From Maricaulis salignorans (GTDB lineage Bacteria > Pseudomonadota > Alphaproteobacteria > Caulobacterales > Maricaulaceae), in NCBI RefSeq assembly GCF_900103475.1, contig NZ_FNHG01000013.1, positions 1-64,000 on the forward strand: a stretch of DNA of 64,000 bases, given 5' to 3'. A program made the position numbers and the translations under genes. The notes beneath the pieces are model-generated. The model did no database searches. It had not been told where the DNA came from and saw only the letters and a program-made list of their open reading frames with translations. Positions 44,105 to 53,241 of the stretch are shown here, piece after piece (within the stretch, counting starts at the first letter, position 1; the number at the start of each line of letters is the position of its first letter).

Positions 44105-44130
44105 AGAGCCGCACCCATCGGGCACGGCTC
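44105..44130 (-). terminator. Possible terminator of the VWA gene
   Basis: A GAGCCG/CGGCTC stem, continued by a short CCC/GGG inner stem, lies 31 nt beyond the VWA stop. On the minus strand it is followed by TCTTCTTTC. Confidence 0.45.
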
Positions 44131-44160
44131 GCTTTTATCGGGTCTGCCAGCTCAGGCGGG

Positions 44161-45957
44161 TCAATTCACCTTCTGGCCATCGGCATTGGCGGCGTAGCGC
44201 GCGATGCGGACCAGTTCGAGGAATTCATCGCGATGGCCGTATTCATCCGGCCCCAGCGCTTCGCTGGCCTGGTCGAGAATCTCGTCATAGCCATAACCCT
44301 CCCGGATATAGGGATCACCGCGCAGCATTTGCGCAAAGCCGGCCACTTCGATCGAGAAGCGCGTTTCACTATCAGCCGCAGCAAAGTCGGCGACGGCATC
44401 TGCCGTTGTGATCGGTTGCTCGATCAGACGGCTTTCATCCTCGCCCGGCTGTTTATAGCGCACGCGCAACAGGCCGTATTCCGACGAGATATCCCCCGGC
44501 GCCGGCGGCGCAGCGCCATAGCGCAGCGGCTCGAGCAGGGCGCCTTCCGATCCCGGTGCCGCGATCTCGTAAATGGCGGTCACGGCATGGCCGGACCCGA
44601 CCTCACCGGCATCGACCGCATCATTGTTGAAATCGGCCCGTTCCAGCATGCGGGTTTCATAGCCGATCAGACGGTATTCAGCGATGCGCGCCGGATTGAA
44701 CTCGACCTGGATCTTGACGTCATTGGCGATCGGAAACAGCGCGCTCGAACTTTCCTCGACCAGCATGCGCCGGGCTTCGCTGCGGCTGTCGATATAGGCC
44801 GCTGTACCATTGCCGGCCTGGGCGATGGTCTGCATCATCTGATCATTATAATTGCCGCGGCCAAACCCCATCACGGACAGGTAAATGCCGCTGGAGCGCT
44901 TGCGCGCGACAAAGTCTTCCAGCCGCTCATCCTGGGTGACCCCGACATTGAAATCGCCATCGGTCAGAAGCATGACGCGATTGACGGCGTCCGCGTCGAA
45001 ATTGCGCTCGGCCAGGTCATAGGCCAGCGCCAGGCCGGCACCGCCAGCGGTCGAACCGCCGGCCTGCAAACGGTCGAGCGCCTCGTGGATCTGACGCGAA
45101 TCGCGGGCCCGGGTCGGCTCGAGCACCGCCCCGGCCGCGCCGGCATAGACGACGATGGCAACCGTGTCGTCGGGATCGAGTTCGTCGACCAGCAAATGCA
45201 TCGCCTGCACGGCCAGCGGCAGTTTGTCAGGCGAAGTCATCGAGCCGGAGACATCAATCAGGAAGACAAGATTGGAGCGCGGCCGTTCCTCGGCCACCAT
45301 CTCATAGCCCTGCACCGAGACATGCATCAGCTGGGTCTGCGCATTCCACGGATTGGGGGTAACCTGCACCCGGGTCGCAAACGGTTCATCGAGACTGTCC
45401 GGCAGCGCGTAGTCATAATCGAAATAATTCACCATCTCCTCAACCCGCACAGCGTCCTGCGGTGGCAGGGTGCAGTCATTGAGATAGTCGCGCACGACAG
45501 CATAACTGGCCGTGTCGACATCGATGGAAAAGGTCGAGACCGGGTCGTCGACCGTCGCGTGCACGGTGTTGAGTTCGGCATGCTCATAACGCTCGCGGTC
45601 GACCTGGCCCACACGTGGACCGACCGGCAGTGGCGCATAGCCCAGCATGTTCCGCTCTTGCGGCGCAGCGAGCATGGCCGTCCGGTCCATCGAAGCGGGC
45701 GGCGGCGGCGGTGGTGGCGGCGGGACAGCCTGCGTCGGTGCTTCTGCCCGCACCGCGCCAGCGATCCTCGTACCGGTTACGACAATCTCATCCAATTCAT
45801 TGCCCCCGCGACCGCGATTGCGGCAAGCGGCGGGTATGGCACCAAGTTGTTCCTGCTTGGCGGCCTCGTCCTGGGCCAGCGCCATCGGTGCCGACTGTAT
45901 CGAGGTGGCGGCCACCAGCGCCGCGAGCGCGGTGCCCATCTTCAGATTCCGTGTCAT
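44161..45957 (-). CDS. Exported VWA-domain protein (YfbK/DUF3520 type)
   Basis: A 598-residue protein with a signal peptide ending ALAQD. Residues 130-225 match the vWF_A N-terminal module (STFSIDVDTASYAVVRDYL, VRVEEMVNYFDYDY). The VWA domain starts at about 228 with an intact MIDAS (DVSGS, 235-239), and a DUF3520 C-terminal domain follows. Unusually, residues 56-65 (DEIVVTGTRI) copy the plug start of TonB-dependent receptors, followed by a nine-proline run. ATG 45957 follows GGGGAGA. Function is unknown; VWA proteins often mediate metal-dependent protein contacts. Confidence 0.9.
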   Translation of the reverse strand: MTRNLKMGTALAALVAATSIQSAPMALAQDEAAKQEQLGAIPAACRNRGRGGNELDEIVVTGTRIAGAVRAEAPTQAVPPPPPPPPPASMDRTAMLAAPQERNMLGYAPLPVGPRVGQVDRERYEHAELNTVHATVDDPVSTFSIDVDTASYAVVRDYLNDCTLPPQDAVRVEEMVNYFDYDYALPDSLDEPFATRVQVTPNPWNAQTQLMHVSVQGYEMVAEERPRSNLVFLIDVSGSMTSPDKLPLAVQAMHLLVDELDPDDTVAIVVYAGAAGAVLEPTRARDSRQIHEALDRLQAGGSTAGGAGLALAYDLAERNFDADAVNRVMLLTDGDFNVGVTQDERLEDFVARKRSSGIYLSVMGFGRGNYNDQMMQTIAQAGNGTAAYIDSRSEARRMLVEESSSALFPIANDVKIQVEFNPARIAEYRLIGYETRMLERADFNNDAVDAGEVGSGHAVTAIYEIAAPGSEGALLEPLRYGAAPPAPGDISSEYGLLRVRYKQPGEDESRLIEQPITTADAVADFAAADSETRFSIEVAGFAQMLRGDPYIREGYGYDEILDQASEALGPDEYGHRDEFLELVRIARYAANADGQKVN

Positions 45958-46087
45958 GCCTGTCTCCCCTTCCCGTTCCCAGCTGCAGCATTTGCAGCCA
46001 CGATTTGAACCGTGCGATGGCGAGATCGGGGCCATCTCAAGGCGTTCTCGTTCATCCTGGCGCCAGCCGGCGGCGCGGCCATGCGCC

Positions 46088-46870
46088 TCAATCCTGCGGG
46101 TCGATCCGTCCGGCAAAGCCCAGACCGGCAACGAGGTCCGCGATTTCACGGATGACGGCGTCAAGCACGCGCTCATCAGTGGCGCGGGCAACGAGATGCG
46201 TGCCGCGTTTCACCTCGCCATCCTGGACTTCGAGGAAATAGGGATAGCTGCCGATCGAGACCTGCGGGTAGCGGCTCTGCATCTCGCCGAGCGGAATGGC
46301 GATATCGCCCTCGCGCAGATTGTCAGCCTTGACCGAGCGCGAACGCGTCACCGCACCGCCATGCAGGCGGTGGGCGACGTCTTCGAGCATGCCGCGGGTG
46401 ATGGAGGGCACGCCGGCCATCACGAAGACATTGCCGATCTGGAAACCGGGAGCACCGGTCACCGGATTGATGATCAGCGAGGCGCCCTCGGGAATGCGCG
46501 CCATGCGCTTGCGGCTCTCGGTCAGCGGTGTCTGGGTCCTGGCATACCAGTGCTCGATCACCTCAAGCGCATCGGCACGGACATCGATCGGCACGCCGAA
46601 GGCTGCGGCGATGCTGTCGGCGGTGATGTCGTCATGGGTCGGGCCGATGCCGCCTGTGGTGAAGACATAATCGGTGCGGGCGCGCAGCGCATTGACGGTG
46701 TCCGCGATCACACCGGCATCATCAGGGATGGTACGGCATTCCACGACATTGATCCCCAGCGGTGCCAGGAATTGCGCAATCTGGATGAGGTTCTTGTCCT
46801 GGGTCCGGCCCGAGAGGACCTCATCACCGATCAACACCACCGCCGCTGTCACGCCAGACGTCTTGCCCAT
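46088..46870 (-). CDS. CinA-type molybdopterin-binding-domain protein
   Basis: A 260-residue protein with a MoCF_biosynth domain (VVLIGDEVLSGRTQDKN near residue 13, FTTGGIGPTHDDITADS near 72). It corresponds to the N-terminal half of CinA; the C-terminal nicotinamide-nucleotide amidase domain is absent, as in the short alphaproteobacterial form. It may act as an ADP-ribose or nucleotide pyrophosphatase. ATG 46870 is preceded by AGGGG. It is divergent from sfsA. Confidence 0.9.
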   Translation of the reverse strand: MGKTSGVTAAVVLIGDEVLSGRTQDKNLIQIAQFLAPLGINVVECRTIPDDAGVIADTVNALRARTDYVFTTGGIGPTHDDITADSIAAAFGVPIDVRADALEVIEHWYARTQTPLTESRKRMARIPEGASLIINPVTGAPGFQIGNVFVMAGVPSITRGMLEDVAHRLHGGAVTRSRSVKADNLREGDIAIPLGEMQSRYPQVSIGSYPYFLEVQDGEVKRGTHLVARATDERVLDAVIREIADLVAGLGFAGRIDPQD

Positions 46871-46934
46871 GAGATTGCCCCTCGTTTCCCTGTTCGCCTC
46901 GGGTATAGGTGGCACAACAGGAGAATGCCAAGCG

Positions 46935-47639
46935 ATGAAATTTGCCACACCGCTGATCGAGGGCCGACTGGTCTCGCGCTACAAGCGCTTCTTCGCCGAT
47001 GTCGAACTGCCCGGCGGCGACGTCGTGACGGCGCATTGCGCCAATACCGGTGCCATGGCCGGGATCAAGGATGCCGGCCTCAAGGTCTGGCTGTCGCGGG
47101 CCGACAATCCCAAACGCAAACTCAAATTCACCTGGGAGATCGTCGAGGCCCAGGACACCCTGATCGGCACCCTGCCCGGCCGCGCCAATGAACTGGCCGA
47201 AGAAGCGGTGCATGGCGGCATTCTCACCGAGCTTGGCGGCTATGCCTCGCTGCGGCGCGAAGTGAAATATGGCGATAATTCCCGCATCGACCTCCTGCTG
47301 GAACACGAGGACCGTCCGCCCTGCTGGGTCGAGGTCAAGAATGTTCACTGGATGCGTCAGCCCGGCCTGGCTGAATTTCCCGACGGCGTCACCAGCCGCG
47401 GCACCAAGCATCTCGGCGAATTGTCAGCGAAGGCACGCGCCGGCGAGCGCGCCGTCCAGCTCTTCATCGTCCAGCGCAGCGATTGCACCCGTCTGCGCCC
47501 GGCCGACGATACCGACCCGGTCTATGGCGAAGCCCTGCGCGCAGCTCATGCGGCCGGGGTCGAGATCCTCGCCTATCGCTGTGAAGTGACGCCGGCTGGA
47601 ATCGCGATTACCCATCCGATGAGCGTGGAGCTGAGTTGA
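46935..47639 (+). CDS. sfsA: SfsA-family nuclease
   Basis: A 234-residue SfsA homologue. It shows the N-terminal OB-like part (MKFATPLIEGRLVSRYKRFFADVEL, CANTGAMAG) and the nuclease-like core with NSRIDLLLE followed by WVEVKNVHW, a PD-(D/E)xK-type metal site. In E. coli, SfsA was named for sugar-fermentation stimulation; its fold implies nucleic-acid cleavage. AGGAG lies about 11 nt before ATG 46935. Its stop overlaps the thioesterase start (TGATG). Confidence 0.93.
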   Translation: MKFATPLIEGRLVSRYKRFFADVELPGGDVVTAHCANTGAMAGIKDAGLKVWLSRADNPKRKLKFTWEIVEAQDTLIGTLPGRANELAEEAVHGGILTELGGYASLRREVKYGDNSRIDLLLEHEDRPPCWVEVKNVHWMRQPGLAEFPDGVTSRGTKHLGELSAKARAGERAVQLFIVQRSDCTRLRPADDTDPVYGEALRAAHAAGVEILAYRCEVTPAGIAITHPMSVELS

Positions 47640-48103
47640 TGAGCGATTTCAAGTGGGACTTGCCCGCCCCTTACGTGCACCGCATCCAGGTCGTGGCCAC
47701 CGATATCGATGATTTCGGCCATGCCAATAATGCCCGCTATCTGGAATGGGCCGATGCCGCCGCCTGGACACACTGGGCCTCGAAGGGGTTTTCCCGCGAG
47801 GTCTGCGAGCGGGATGATCGCGGCATCGCCATCATCCGCACCGAAGCCGATTATCTCGGCCATGTCCGCGAGGGTGACGCGCTCGATTGTGCCGTCTGGA
47901 TCTCGAAATCGGATGGCCGGCTACGCGCCGAGCGGCGCTATCAATTCGTCCGTCCCAGCGACGGGGTGACGGTGTTTCGCGCTCTCACGAAAGTCGTCTG
48001 CTTCCAGCTTTCCACCGGCAAGCCGGCGCGGATGACGGAGATCTTCAAGTCGCACTATTCGGTGCTGCCGTCTGTGGCCGCGGCGCTGGCGGCGCAGGAC
48101 TAA
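47639..48103 (+). CDS. Acyl-CoA thioesterase (hot-dog fold)
   Basis: A 154-residue hot-dog protein of the 4-hydroxybenzoyl-CoA thioesterase/YbgC type. It has the active-site segment VVATDIDDFGHANNARYLEWADAA (the Asp in DIDDFGHANN) and the later strand IRTEADYLGHVREGD. It should hydrolyse an acyl-CoA; the substrate is unknown. It is translationally coupled to sfsA and converges on the response-regulator gene with a 7-bp gap. Confidence 0.88.
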   Translation: MSDFKWDLPAPYVHRIQVVATDIDDFGHANNARYLEWADAAAWTHWASKGFSREVCERDDRGIAIIRTEADYLGHVREGDALDCAVWISKSDGRLRAERRYQFVRPSDGVTVFRALTKVVCFQLSTGKPARMTEIFKSHYSVLPSVAAALAAQD

Positions 48104-48110
48104 GCCGGTG

Positions 48111-48713
48111 CTAGAGCCAGCCCTTCTCCCGCGCCAGCCGCGCCGCCTCGATCCGGTTGCCTGCTCCAAGCTTGGAGATGGCGCTGTGCAGATAATTGCG
48201 CACAGTGCCGCGGGCCAGGCCCGTCGCCTCGGCCATGGCCGGACTTTCCAGCCCTGCTTCGGCGAGGCGCAGCAGACGCCGCTCGGCATCGTTCAGCGGA
48301 TCGACCTCGCTCCAGGCGCGCTCGGCCAGTTCCGGCGCGATGACGCGCTCACCCGCTGCGACACGCCGCACCGCGTCGGCGAGATTGGTCGAGGGGCCGT
48401 CCTTGAGAATGAAACCCGCCACACCCGCCTCCAGCGCGCGACGCAGATAGCCGGGCCGGTCAAAGGTCGTGACGATCAGAACCCGCGCCCGCACGCCGGA
48501 GCGCTGGAGCAGACCAGCCAGTTCCAGACCGGTCATGTCCGGCATTTCGATATCGGTCACCACGACATCGGGATCATGGCGGCGAACCAGTTCATGGGCC
48601 TCGCGGCCATTGGCGGCCGTGCCGACAATCTCGATATCGCTCTCGAGCCCGAGCAGCGCAGCCAGGGCCTCGCGCAGCATGGTCTGGTCTTCGGCCAGGA
48701 CAAGTCTAGGCAT
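48111..48713 (-). CDS. NarL/DesR-type response regulator
   Basis: A 200-residue regulator. The receiver domain has the phospho-acceptor D54 in VVVTDIEMPDM, the switch Thr in VTTFDRPGYL and Lys in FILKDGPST. The C-terminal LuxR-type HTH is SPAMAEATGLARGTVRNYLHSAISKLG. ATG 48713 is preferred over 48719 because GAGGAGA is optimally spaced. It overlaps the kinase gene and should be phosphorylated by it. Confidence 0.94.
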   Translation of the reverse strand: MPRLVLAEDQTMLREALAALLGLESDIEIVGTAANGREAHELVRRHDPDVVVTDIEMPDMTGLELAGLLQRSGVRARVLIVTTFDRPGYLRRALEAGVAGFILKDGPSTNLADAVRRVAAGERVIAPELAERAWSEVDPLNDAERRLLRLAEAGLESPAMAEATGLARGTVRNYLHSAISKLGAGNRIEAARLAREKGWL

Positions 48714-49797
48714 CGCCATTCTCCTCGCCTGCGGGCAGCCAGACGCTGACGACCGTGCCCGCGCCTGCCGGTGCCGCATCAATCGTGAACCGCCCCGACA
48801 GCGCCTCGATACGTGCTGCCAGCCCGCCCAGTCCGCCTTCGCCGATGCGCGCACCGCCGCGTCCGTCATCACTGATGGTCAGCGCGACACCCCCCTCATC
48901 ACATCCCGTCCGGATCATGGCGTGGCGGGCGCCGGCATGGCGCAGGATATTGGTCGCCGCCTCGCGCACCACCATCGCCAGCGCGGTCGACTGGCCCCGC
49001 GTCAGCGCGTCGGCGTCCAGCTCCAGCGAGACCGCCAGGCCGGCGGCCTGCAAATGCTGGCGGGCTTCATGGGCGGCGGTGTCGAGGCTGCGACCCCGCA
49101 GACCCGCGACCGCTTCGCGCACCTCGGCCAGGGCGGTGCGCGAAATCGACTGGATCTCTGCCAACTCACGACGCGCCCGCTCGGGGTCGGCATCGAACAG
49201 GCGCGAGGCCAGATCGGCCTTCAGCGTCACCACAGAAAGCGTATGGCCGAGCAGGTCGTGCAGATCGCGCGCAATGCGCTGGCGTTCCGCTTCGGCGGCC
49301 AGGGCGGAGGCCTGGCGCTGGCGTGCCTCGCCATCAGCCTCCTGCCGCTGGCGCCGCGCGCCCATGGCCGCGCCGGCCGCCGCAATTCCGGCCAGGATCA
49401 GCAGCGCGATCACATAGACGAGCGGTTGCTGCATCAGCCAGACGGTGGAGAGGATGGCGAGCGCAACGGCGAGCAGACCGGCGGTGCGTCGCCGGGAATG
49501 CGGTAACCAGCCCAGCATGGCCGCGGCAAACACCAGATAGACCGCGCCGCCAATCGTCACCGGCATGAAGGCATAACCGAGCACGCCCGCCGCCAGCGCC
49601 CCGAGATAGACGGTCCAGTCGCGGCGGCGCAGGCTGAAGATATAGAGGGCGACAAAGCCCGCCATCGCTACCAGCGCGACCAGGGCCTGGTCGGCACCGG
49701 GCGGCTGGTAGAGCCAGGCGAAGAAGAAAAAGCCCAGATAGACCAGATGCAGCCAGGGTCGGTTCGGCGACAGCACGCTGCGCATCCGCTCGATCAT
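48706..49797 (-). CDS. DesK-like sensor histidine kinase
   Basis: A 363-residue membrane kinase. Five or six N-terminal helices (about 14-145) form a membrane sensor. HisKA_3 with phospho-acceptor H180 (ERQRIARDLHDLLGHTLSVV) follows, then a HATPase domain (VVREAATNILRHAGA, ISDDGRGG, GGLGGLAARIEALSG). DesK-type kinases sense membrane state through their helices. ATG 49797 follows GAGGAGAG. It lies between an unknown membrane protein gene and the response regulator. Confidence 0.94.
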   Translation of the reverse strand: MIERMRSVLSPNRPWLHLVYLGFFFFAWLYQPPGADQALVALVAMAGFVALYIFSLRRRDWTVYLGALAAGVLGYAFMPVTIGGAVYLVFAAAMLGWLPHSRRRTAGLLAVALAILSTVWLMQQPLVYVIALLILAGIAAAGAAMGARRQRQEADGEARQRQASALAAEAERQRIARDLHDLLGHTLSVVTLKADLASRLFDADPERARRELAEIQSISRTALAEVREAVAGLRGRSLDTAAHEARQHLQAAGLAVSLELDADALTRGQSTALAMVVREAATNILRHAGARHAMIRTGCDEGGVALTISDDGRGGARIGEGGLGGLAARIEALSGRFTIDAAPAGAGTVVSVWLPAGEENGDA

Positions 49798-49837
49798 GGC
49801 CGCTCTCCTCACCTGTCCGCTCGCATTGGCCGCCACC

Positions 49838-50410
49838 TCAGGCCGCGCTCGCCAATTGCCCGCGAAAACGCACCACTTCCCAGCGCAGGCCTGCAGCGGC
49901 CAATAGATAGAGGCCCGCGACCACAAACGGAATGGCTGTCAGCCGCAGGTCAGGGAAAGCGATCCAGATCGCCGTCACGGCCGCGACGCGGACCAGGGCA
50001 TGAACCAGGCTGACCCGGCTGGCATAGGACCAGCCGATAATCGGCCAGTGCAGGCTCATCCCGATAGCCAGGCTGAGCGGCGCCGCCTCCGGAAAGCCGC
50101 CGATCAGCAGGAAGTGGATCGGCCAGAGCAGATTGATGGCAATGATCGCCGCCGTGGTGATGCCCGAGAGCGGCGATTTCGCCTTCATGAAGGGAGAACG
50201 CAATATCCCCTGCAACAGGATGCCGAGCGGGAAGATCACACCCGACCCCGCCGCCGCGGCGAAGGCCCAGTCGGGCGCTTCCAGAAAGAATCCGGCAATG
50301 CCGCCAGCGGTCCAGCAGATCGCGCCGGCGACCGGCAGGGAGATACCGCCGCCCGCGGCGACGCAGAAGCGTTTGCGCTCGTGATCAATCGTCTGTTTCA
50401 GATCGGTCAT
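49838..50410 (-). CDS. Membrane protein of unknown function (DUF7010-like)
   Basis: A 190-residue protein with five or six hydrophobic segments, beginning MTDLKQTIDHERKRFCVAAGGGISLPVAGAIC and including ILLQGILRSPFMKAKSPLSG. The pattern is reminiscent of DUF7010, but I am not certain. It is the first gene of an operon with the DesK-like kinase and regulator, so it may be the regulated output or a sensory partner. An 8-bp inverted repeat touches its start codon. Confidence 0.75.
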   Translation of the reverse strand: MTDLKQTIDHERKRFCVAAGGGISLPVAGAICWTAGGIAGFFLEAPDWAFAAAAGSGVIFPLGILLQGILRSPFMKAKSPLSGITTAAIIAINLLWPIHFLLIGGFPEAAPLSLAIGMSLHWPIIGWSYASRVSLVHALVRVAAVTAIWIAFPDLRLTAIPFVVAGLYLLAAAGLRWEVVRFRGQLASAA

Positions 50411-50446
50411 GGTGAGGTGGGTTCCTGTCCTGTTTGTGACCTCACC
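50411..50446. promoter_or_regulatory. Inverted repeat adjoining the start codon of gene 49838-50410
   Basis: GGTGAGGT (50411-50418) and ACCTCACC (50439-50446) are exact complements separated by 20 nt. In the minus-strand mRNA the hairpin would cover the region just before the ATG, where a normal ribosome binding site is poor. Confidence 0.5.
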
Positions 50447-50497
50447 TTGCCGCGCAGGGCCGCCGGCCGGCAGACACAGGCGTCACCCATCGTCCGT

Positions 50498-50509
50498 GAC
50501 AGCTGTCAT
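50498..50509. promoter_or_regulatory. Candidate response-regulator operator
   Basis: TGACAGCTGTCA is a perfect 12-bp palindrome 88 nt upstream of the first gene of the kinase/regulator operon, a plausible site for the dimeric LuxR-type regulator encoded there. Confidence 0.5.
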
Positions 50510-50629
50510 ACCCGCCCGGCTGCGTCGCCCCTCGACCTCACGGATAATTAACATCCGCTCACATTGTGCCCATGCCTGCGCCCGCTATAGTCCGCGCCAA
50601 CAATCACCGCTATTTTGGGGGAGGCTTCC

Positions 50630-52312
50630 ATGAAGTTTCTGGCACCAGCATTGGCCTGTCTCGCGCTTGTCGCCTGCGGCCCGACCGAGACGACGATCGA
50701 CAGCGCCATCGAAGCGCCCGCCGATTTCATGCCGAATATCCTCACCGGGAACATCGAAGCGCATATCCGCTTCCTTGCCTCGGACTATCTGCAGGGTCGC
50801 GATGTCGGCACTGACGGGTATGAAATTGCCGCCAATTATGTCGCGGCCCAGATGCAGTTGCTGGGTCTGGACCCGGCTGGCGATAATGGCGGCTATTTCG
50901 CCCAGGTTCCGCTTCAGGATGTGCGCGCCGACCTGGAATTCGCCGCCTTGACGATCGACGGTGTCGAGGCCGAAATCGGGCGTCAGGCCCTGGTCAGCAC
51001 CAATCCCAGCGTGCTGGAGTCAGAGGTCACGGCCCCATTGGTCTTCGTCGGTTATGGCGTCTCGGCCGCCAATCGCGACCATGACGACTATGCTGACATC
51101 GATGCGGCCGGCAAGATCGTCGTCGTGATGAGCGGCGTGCCCGATGGATTCCCGACCGAAGAACGGGCGCATCACATCTCCGGCCGGACCAAGCTTGAGG
51201 TCGCCGCAGCTCATGGCGCCGTCGGGATGATCTCGCTGACCGAGTGGACCGAGGAACAAGTCGCCGGCTTCGCCGAGAATTATTTCACCCTGCCCGCCGT
51301 CCAGCTGACCGCCGCCACCGGCCCGTCGGGCTATGACACGGTCACGGTCAGTGCCAGTGTCACCGCGGATCTCGGTGCCAGCCTGTTTGACGGAGCGCCG
51401 ATGAGCCTGGCGGACGTTGAGGCGGCGATGTCTGCCGAGGACGGCGCCAGCTTCCCCACTTTCGACCTGCCGCACACAGCGACGATGCGCCAGCGCACGC
51501 ATTCCGAACCGTTCACCGCTCCCAATGTCGTCGGCATGCTGCGCGGCAGCGACCCGGCGCTGGCCGATGAAATCGTCGTGCTGACGGCGCACCTCGATCA
51601 TATCGGCTCCATCCATGACGATATGCGGGGCCGCGGCGCCTGCCGCTCAAACGATGATGCCGACCCGATCTGCAATGGCGCTGTCGACAATGCCTCCGGT
51701 GTCTCGATCATGCTGGAAACAGCGCGGGCCTTCATCGCCCAGGGCACGCCGCGCCGTTCCGTGCTCTTCGTGGCGCTGGCCGGTGAGGAAAAGGGCCTGC
51801 TTGGCTCGGAGCATTTTGCCAGAAACCCGACGGTTCCGGCAGACGCCATGGTCGCCAATGTCAATCTCGACATGCCGGTGATCGTGTATGAATTCGATGA
51901 TGTCATCGCCTTCGGTGCCGATCATTCCAATCTCGGTCCGATCGCCGCACGAGCGGCGGCGCGGATGGATATTGCCGTCAGCCCCGATCCAATCCCGCAA
52001 CAATCGCTCTTCGTGCGCTCGGACCATTATAATTTCGTGCGCGTGGGCGTGCCATCGCTCTTCCTGATGACCGGCTTCTCCTCGCCGGATCCACGCTGGG
52101 ATGAGGGCGAAGGCTTTATGGGGTTCCTCAACACCCACTATCACCGCCAGACCGATGAGCTTGATGGTGAACTGGAAGTCCTGTTCGAACAGGGCGCCAA
52201 ATTCGCCAATATCAACTACATTATCGCCCGCGAAATCGCTGATAGCGATGAGGCTCCGGCCTGGAATGAAGACAGTTTCTTCGGCAATCTCTACGGTCAC
52301 CCCGCCGAGTAA
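50630..52312 (+). CDS. M28-family metallopeptidase lipoprotein
   Basis: A 560-residue exported peptidase. The signal peptide ends LALVACGPT with a lipobox Cys. A PA-like insertion (about 125-290) interrupts the M28 domain. Zinc ligands are visible: His in AHLDHIG, bridging Asp in AVDNASG, Glu pair in AGEEKGLLGSEHF, Asp in NLDMP and His in RSDHYNF. Such proteins act as aminopeptidases on exported or environmental peptides. ATG 50630 follows GGAGG. A terminator follows. Confidence 0.94.
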   Translation: MKFLAPALACLALVACGPTETTIDSAIEAPADFMPNILTGNIEAHIRFLASDYLQGRDVGTDGYEIAANYVAAQMQLLGLDPAGDNGGYFAQVPLQDVRADLEFAALTIDGVEAEIGRQALVSTNPSVLESEVTAPLVFVGYGVSAANRDHDDYADIDAAGKIVVVMSGVPDGFPTEERAHHISGRTKLEVAAAHGAVGMISLTEWTEEQVAGFAENYFTLPAVQLTAATGPSGYDTVTVSASVTADLGASLFDGAPMSLADVEAAMSAEDGASFPTFDLPHTATMRQRTHSEPFTAPNVVGMLRGSDPALADEIVVLTAHLDHIGSIHDDMRGRGACRSNDDADPICNGAVDNASGVSIMLETARAFIAQGTPRRSVLFVALAGEEKGLLGSEHFARNPTVPADAMVANVNLDMPVIVYEFDDVIAFGADHSNLGPIAARAAARMDIAVSPDPIPQQSLFVRSDHYNFVRVGVPSLFLMTGFSSPDPRWDEGEGFMGFLNTHYHRQTDELDGELEVLFEQGAKFANINYIIAREIADSDEAPAWNEDSFFGNLYGHPAE

Positions 52313-52339
52313 GTCGTAAGAAAATACCACTAAATCAGG

Positions 52340-52368
52340 CGCGCGCCGTTCCAAACGGCGCGCGTTTT
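52340..52368 (+). terminator. Intrinsic terminator of the M28 peptidase gene
   Basis: An 11-bp perfect stem (CGCGCGCCGTT with AACGGCGCGCG), 3-nt loop, then TTTT. Confidence 0.92.
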
Positions 52369-52400
52369 GGTTATAGGGAGGGATTCCGGAGGAACGCCCC

Positions 52401-53237
52401 TTGACCACTGCCTATGACAGCATTGCCGATTACGACGCCCCCTCGCCCCGCGATGGCCGCATCAAACTCCACGGCGCAGAGGGTTTCGAGGGCATGCGCA
52501 AGGCCGGACGGCTTGGAGCGCAAGTGCTCGACATGCTGGTCCCGCACGTCCAGGCCGGCGTCACGACAGAGCATCTCGACCGGCTGACGCGCGAATTTGT
52601 GCTCGATCACGGCGCCACGCCGGCGACCCTGCACTATCGCGGCTATCGCCACTCCCTGTGCACCTCGCTCAACCATGTCGTCTGTCACGGCATTCCCGGT
52701 CCCAAACCGCTGCGTGATGACGACATTCTCAATATCGACGTCACCGTCATCGTCGATGGCTGGCATGGCGATACCAGCCGCATGTACACGGCCGGCCAGC
52801 CCAAGCGTAAGGCTGAGCGCCTGATCGACATCACCTATGAGGCGATGATGGCCGGCATTGAGGCCGTCAAACCGGGCGTTACACTGGGCACGATCGGCGC
52901 CATCATCCAGGACTATGCCGAGGAGCGCCGCTGCTCGGTGGTGCGCGATTTCTGCGGCCATGGCCTCGGCCAGCTCTTCCATGACAGTCCCAATGTGCTG
53001 CATTTCGGTACCCGCGGCGAAGGCCCGGTGCTCAAGGAAGGCATGTTCTTCACCATCGAGCCGATGCTCAATCTCGGCCGGCCCGATGTGAAAGTCCTCA
53101 ATGATGGCTGGACCGCCGTGACGCGCGACAAATCGCTCTCGGCCCAGTTCGAGCATTCCATCGGTGTCACCGCCGACGGGCATGAGATTTTCACCCAATC
53201 GCCCAAGGGCCTCGACAAGCCCCCCTACAACATCTGA
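52401..53237 (+). CDS. map: Type I methionine aminopeptidase
   Basis: A 278-residue enzyme removing the initiator Met. All five metal ligands are visible: the Asp pair in NIDVTVIVDGWHGDTSRMY, His in CGHGLGQLFH, Glu in TIEPMLN and Glu in QFEHSIG. The N-terminal extension of about 20 residues (YDAPSPRDGRIKLH) is usual in alphaproteobacteria. The start is a TTG with GGAGG 8 nt upstream; no ATG precedes the conserved region. RadC follows after 4 bp. Confidence 0.96.
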   Translation: MTTAYDSIADYDAPSPRDGRIKLHGAEGFEGMRKAGRLGAQVLDMLVPHVQAGVTTEHLDRLTREFVLDHGATPATLHYRGYRHSLCTSLNHVVCHGIPGPKPLRDDDILNIDVTVIVDGWHGDTSRMYTAGQPKRKAERLIDITYEAMMAGIEAVKPGVTLGTIGAIIQDYAEERRCSVVRDFCGHGLGQLFHDSPNVLHFGTRGEGPVLKEGMFFTIEPMLNLGRPDVKVLNDGWTAVTRDKSLSAQFEHSIGVTADGHEIFTQSPKGLDKPPYNI

Positions 53238-53241
53238 CGCC

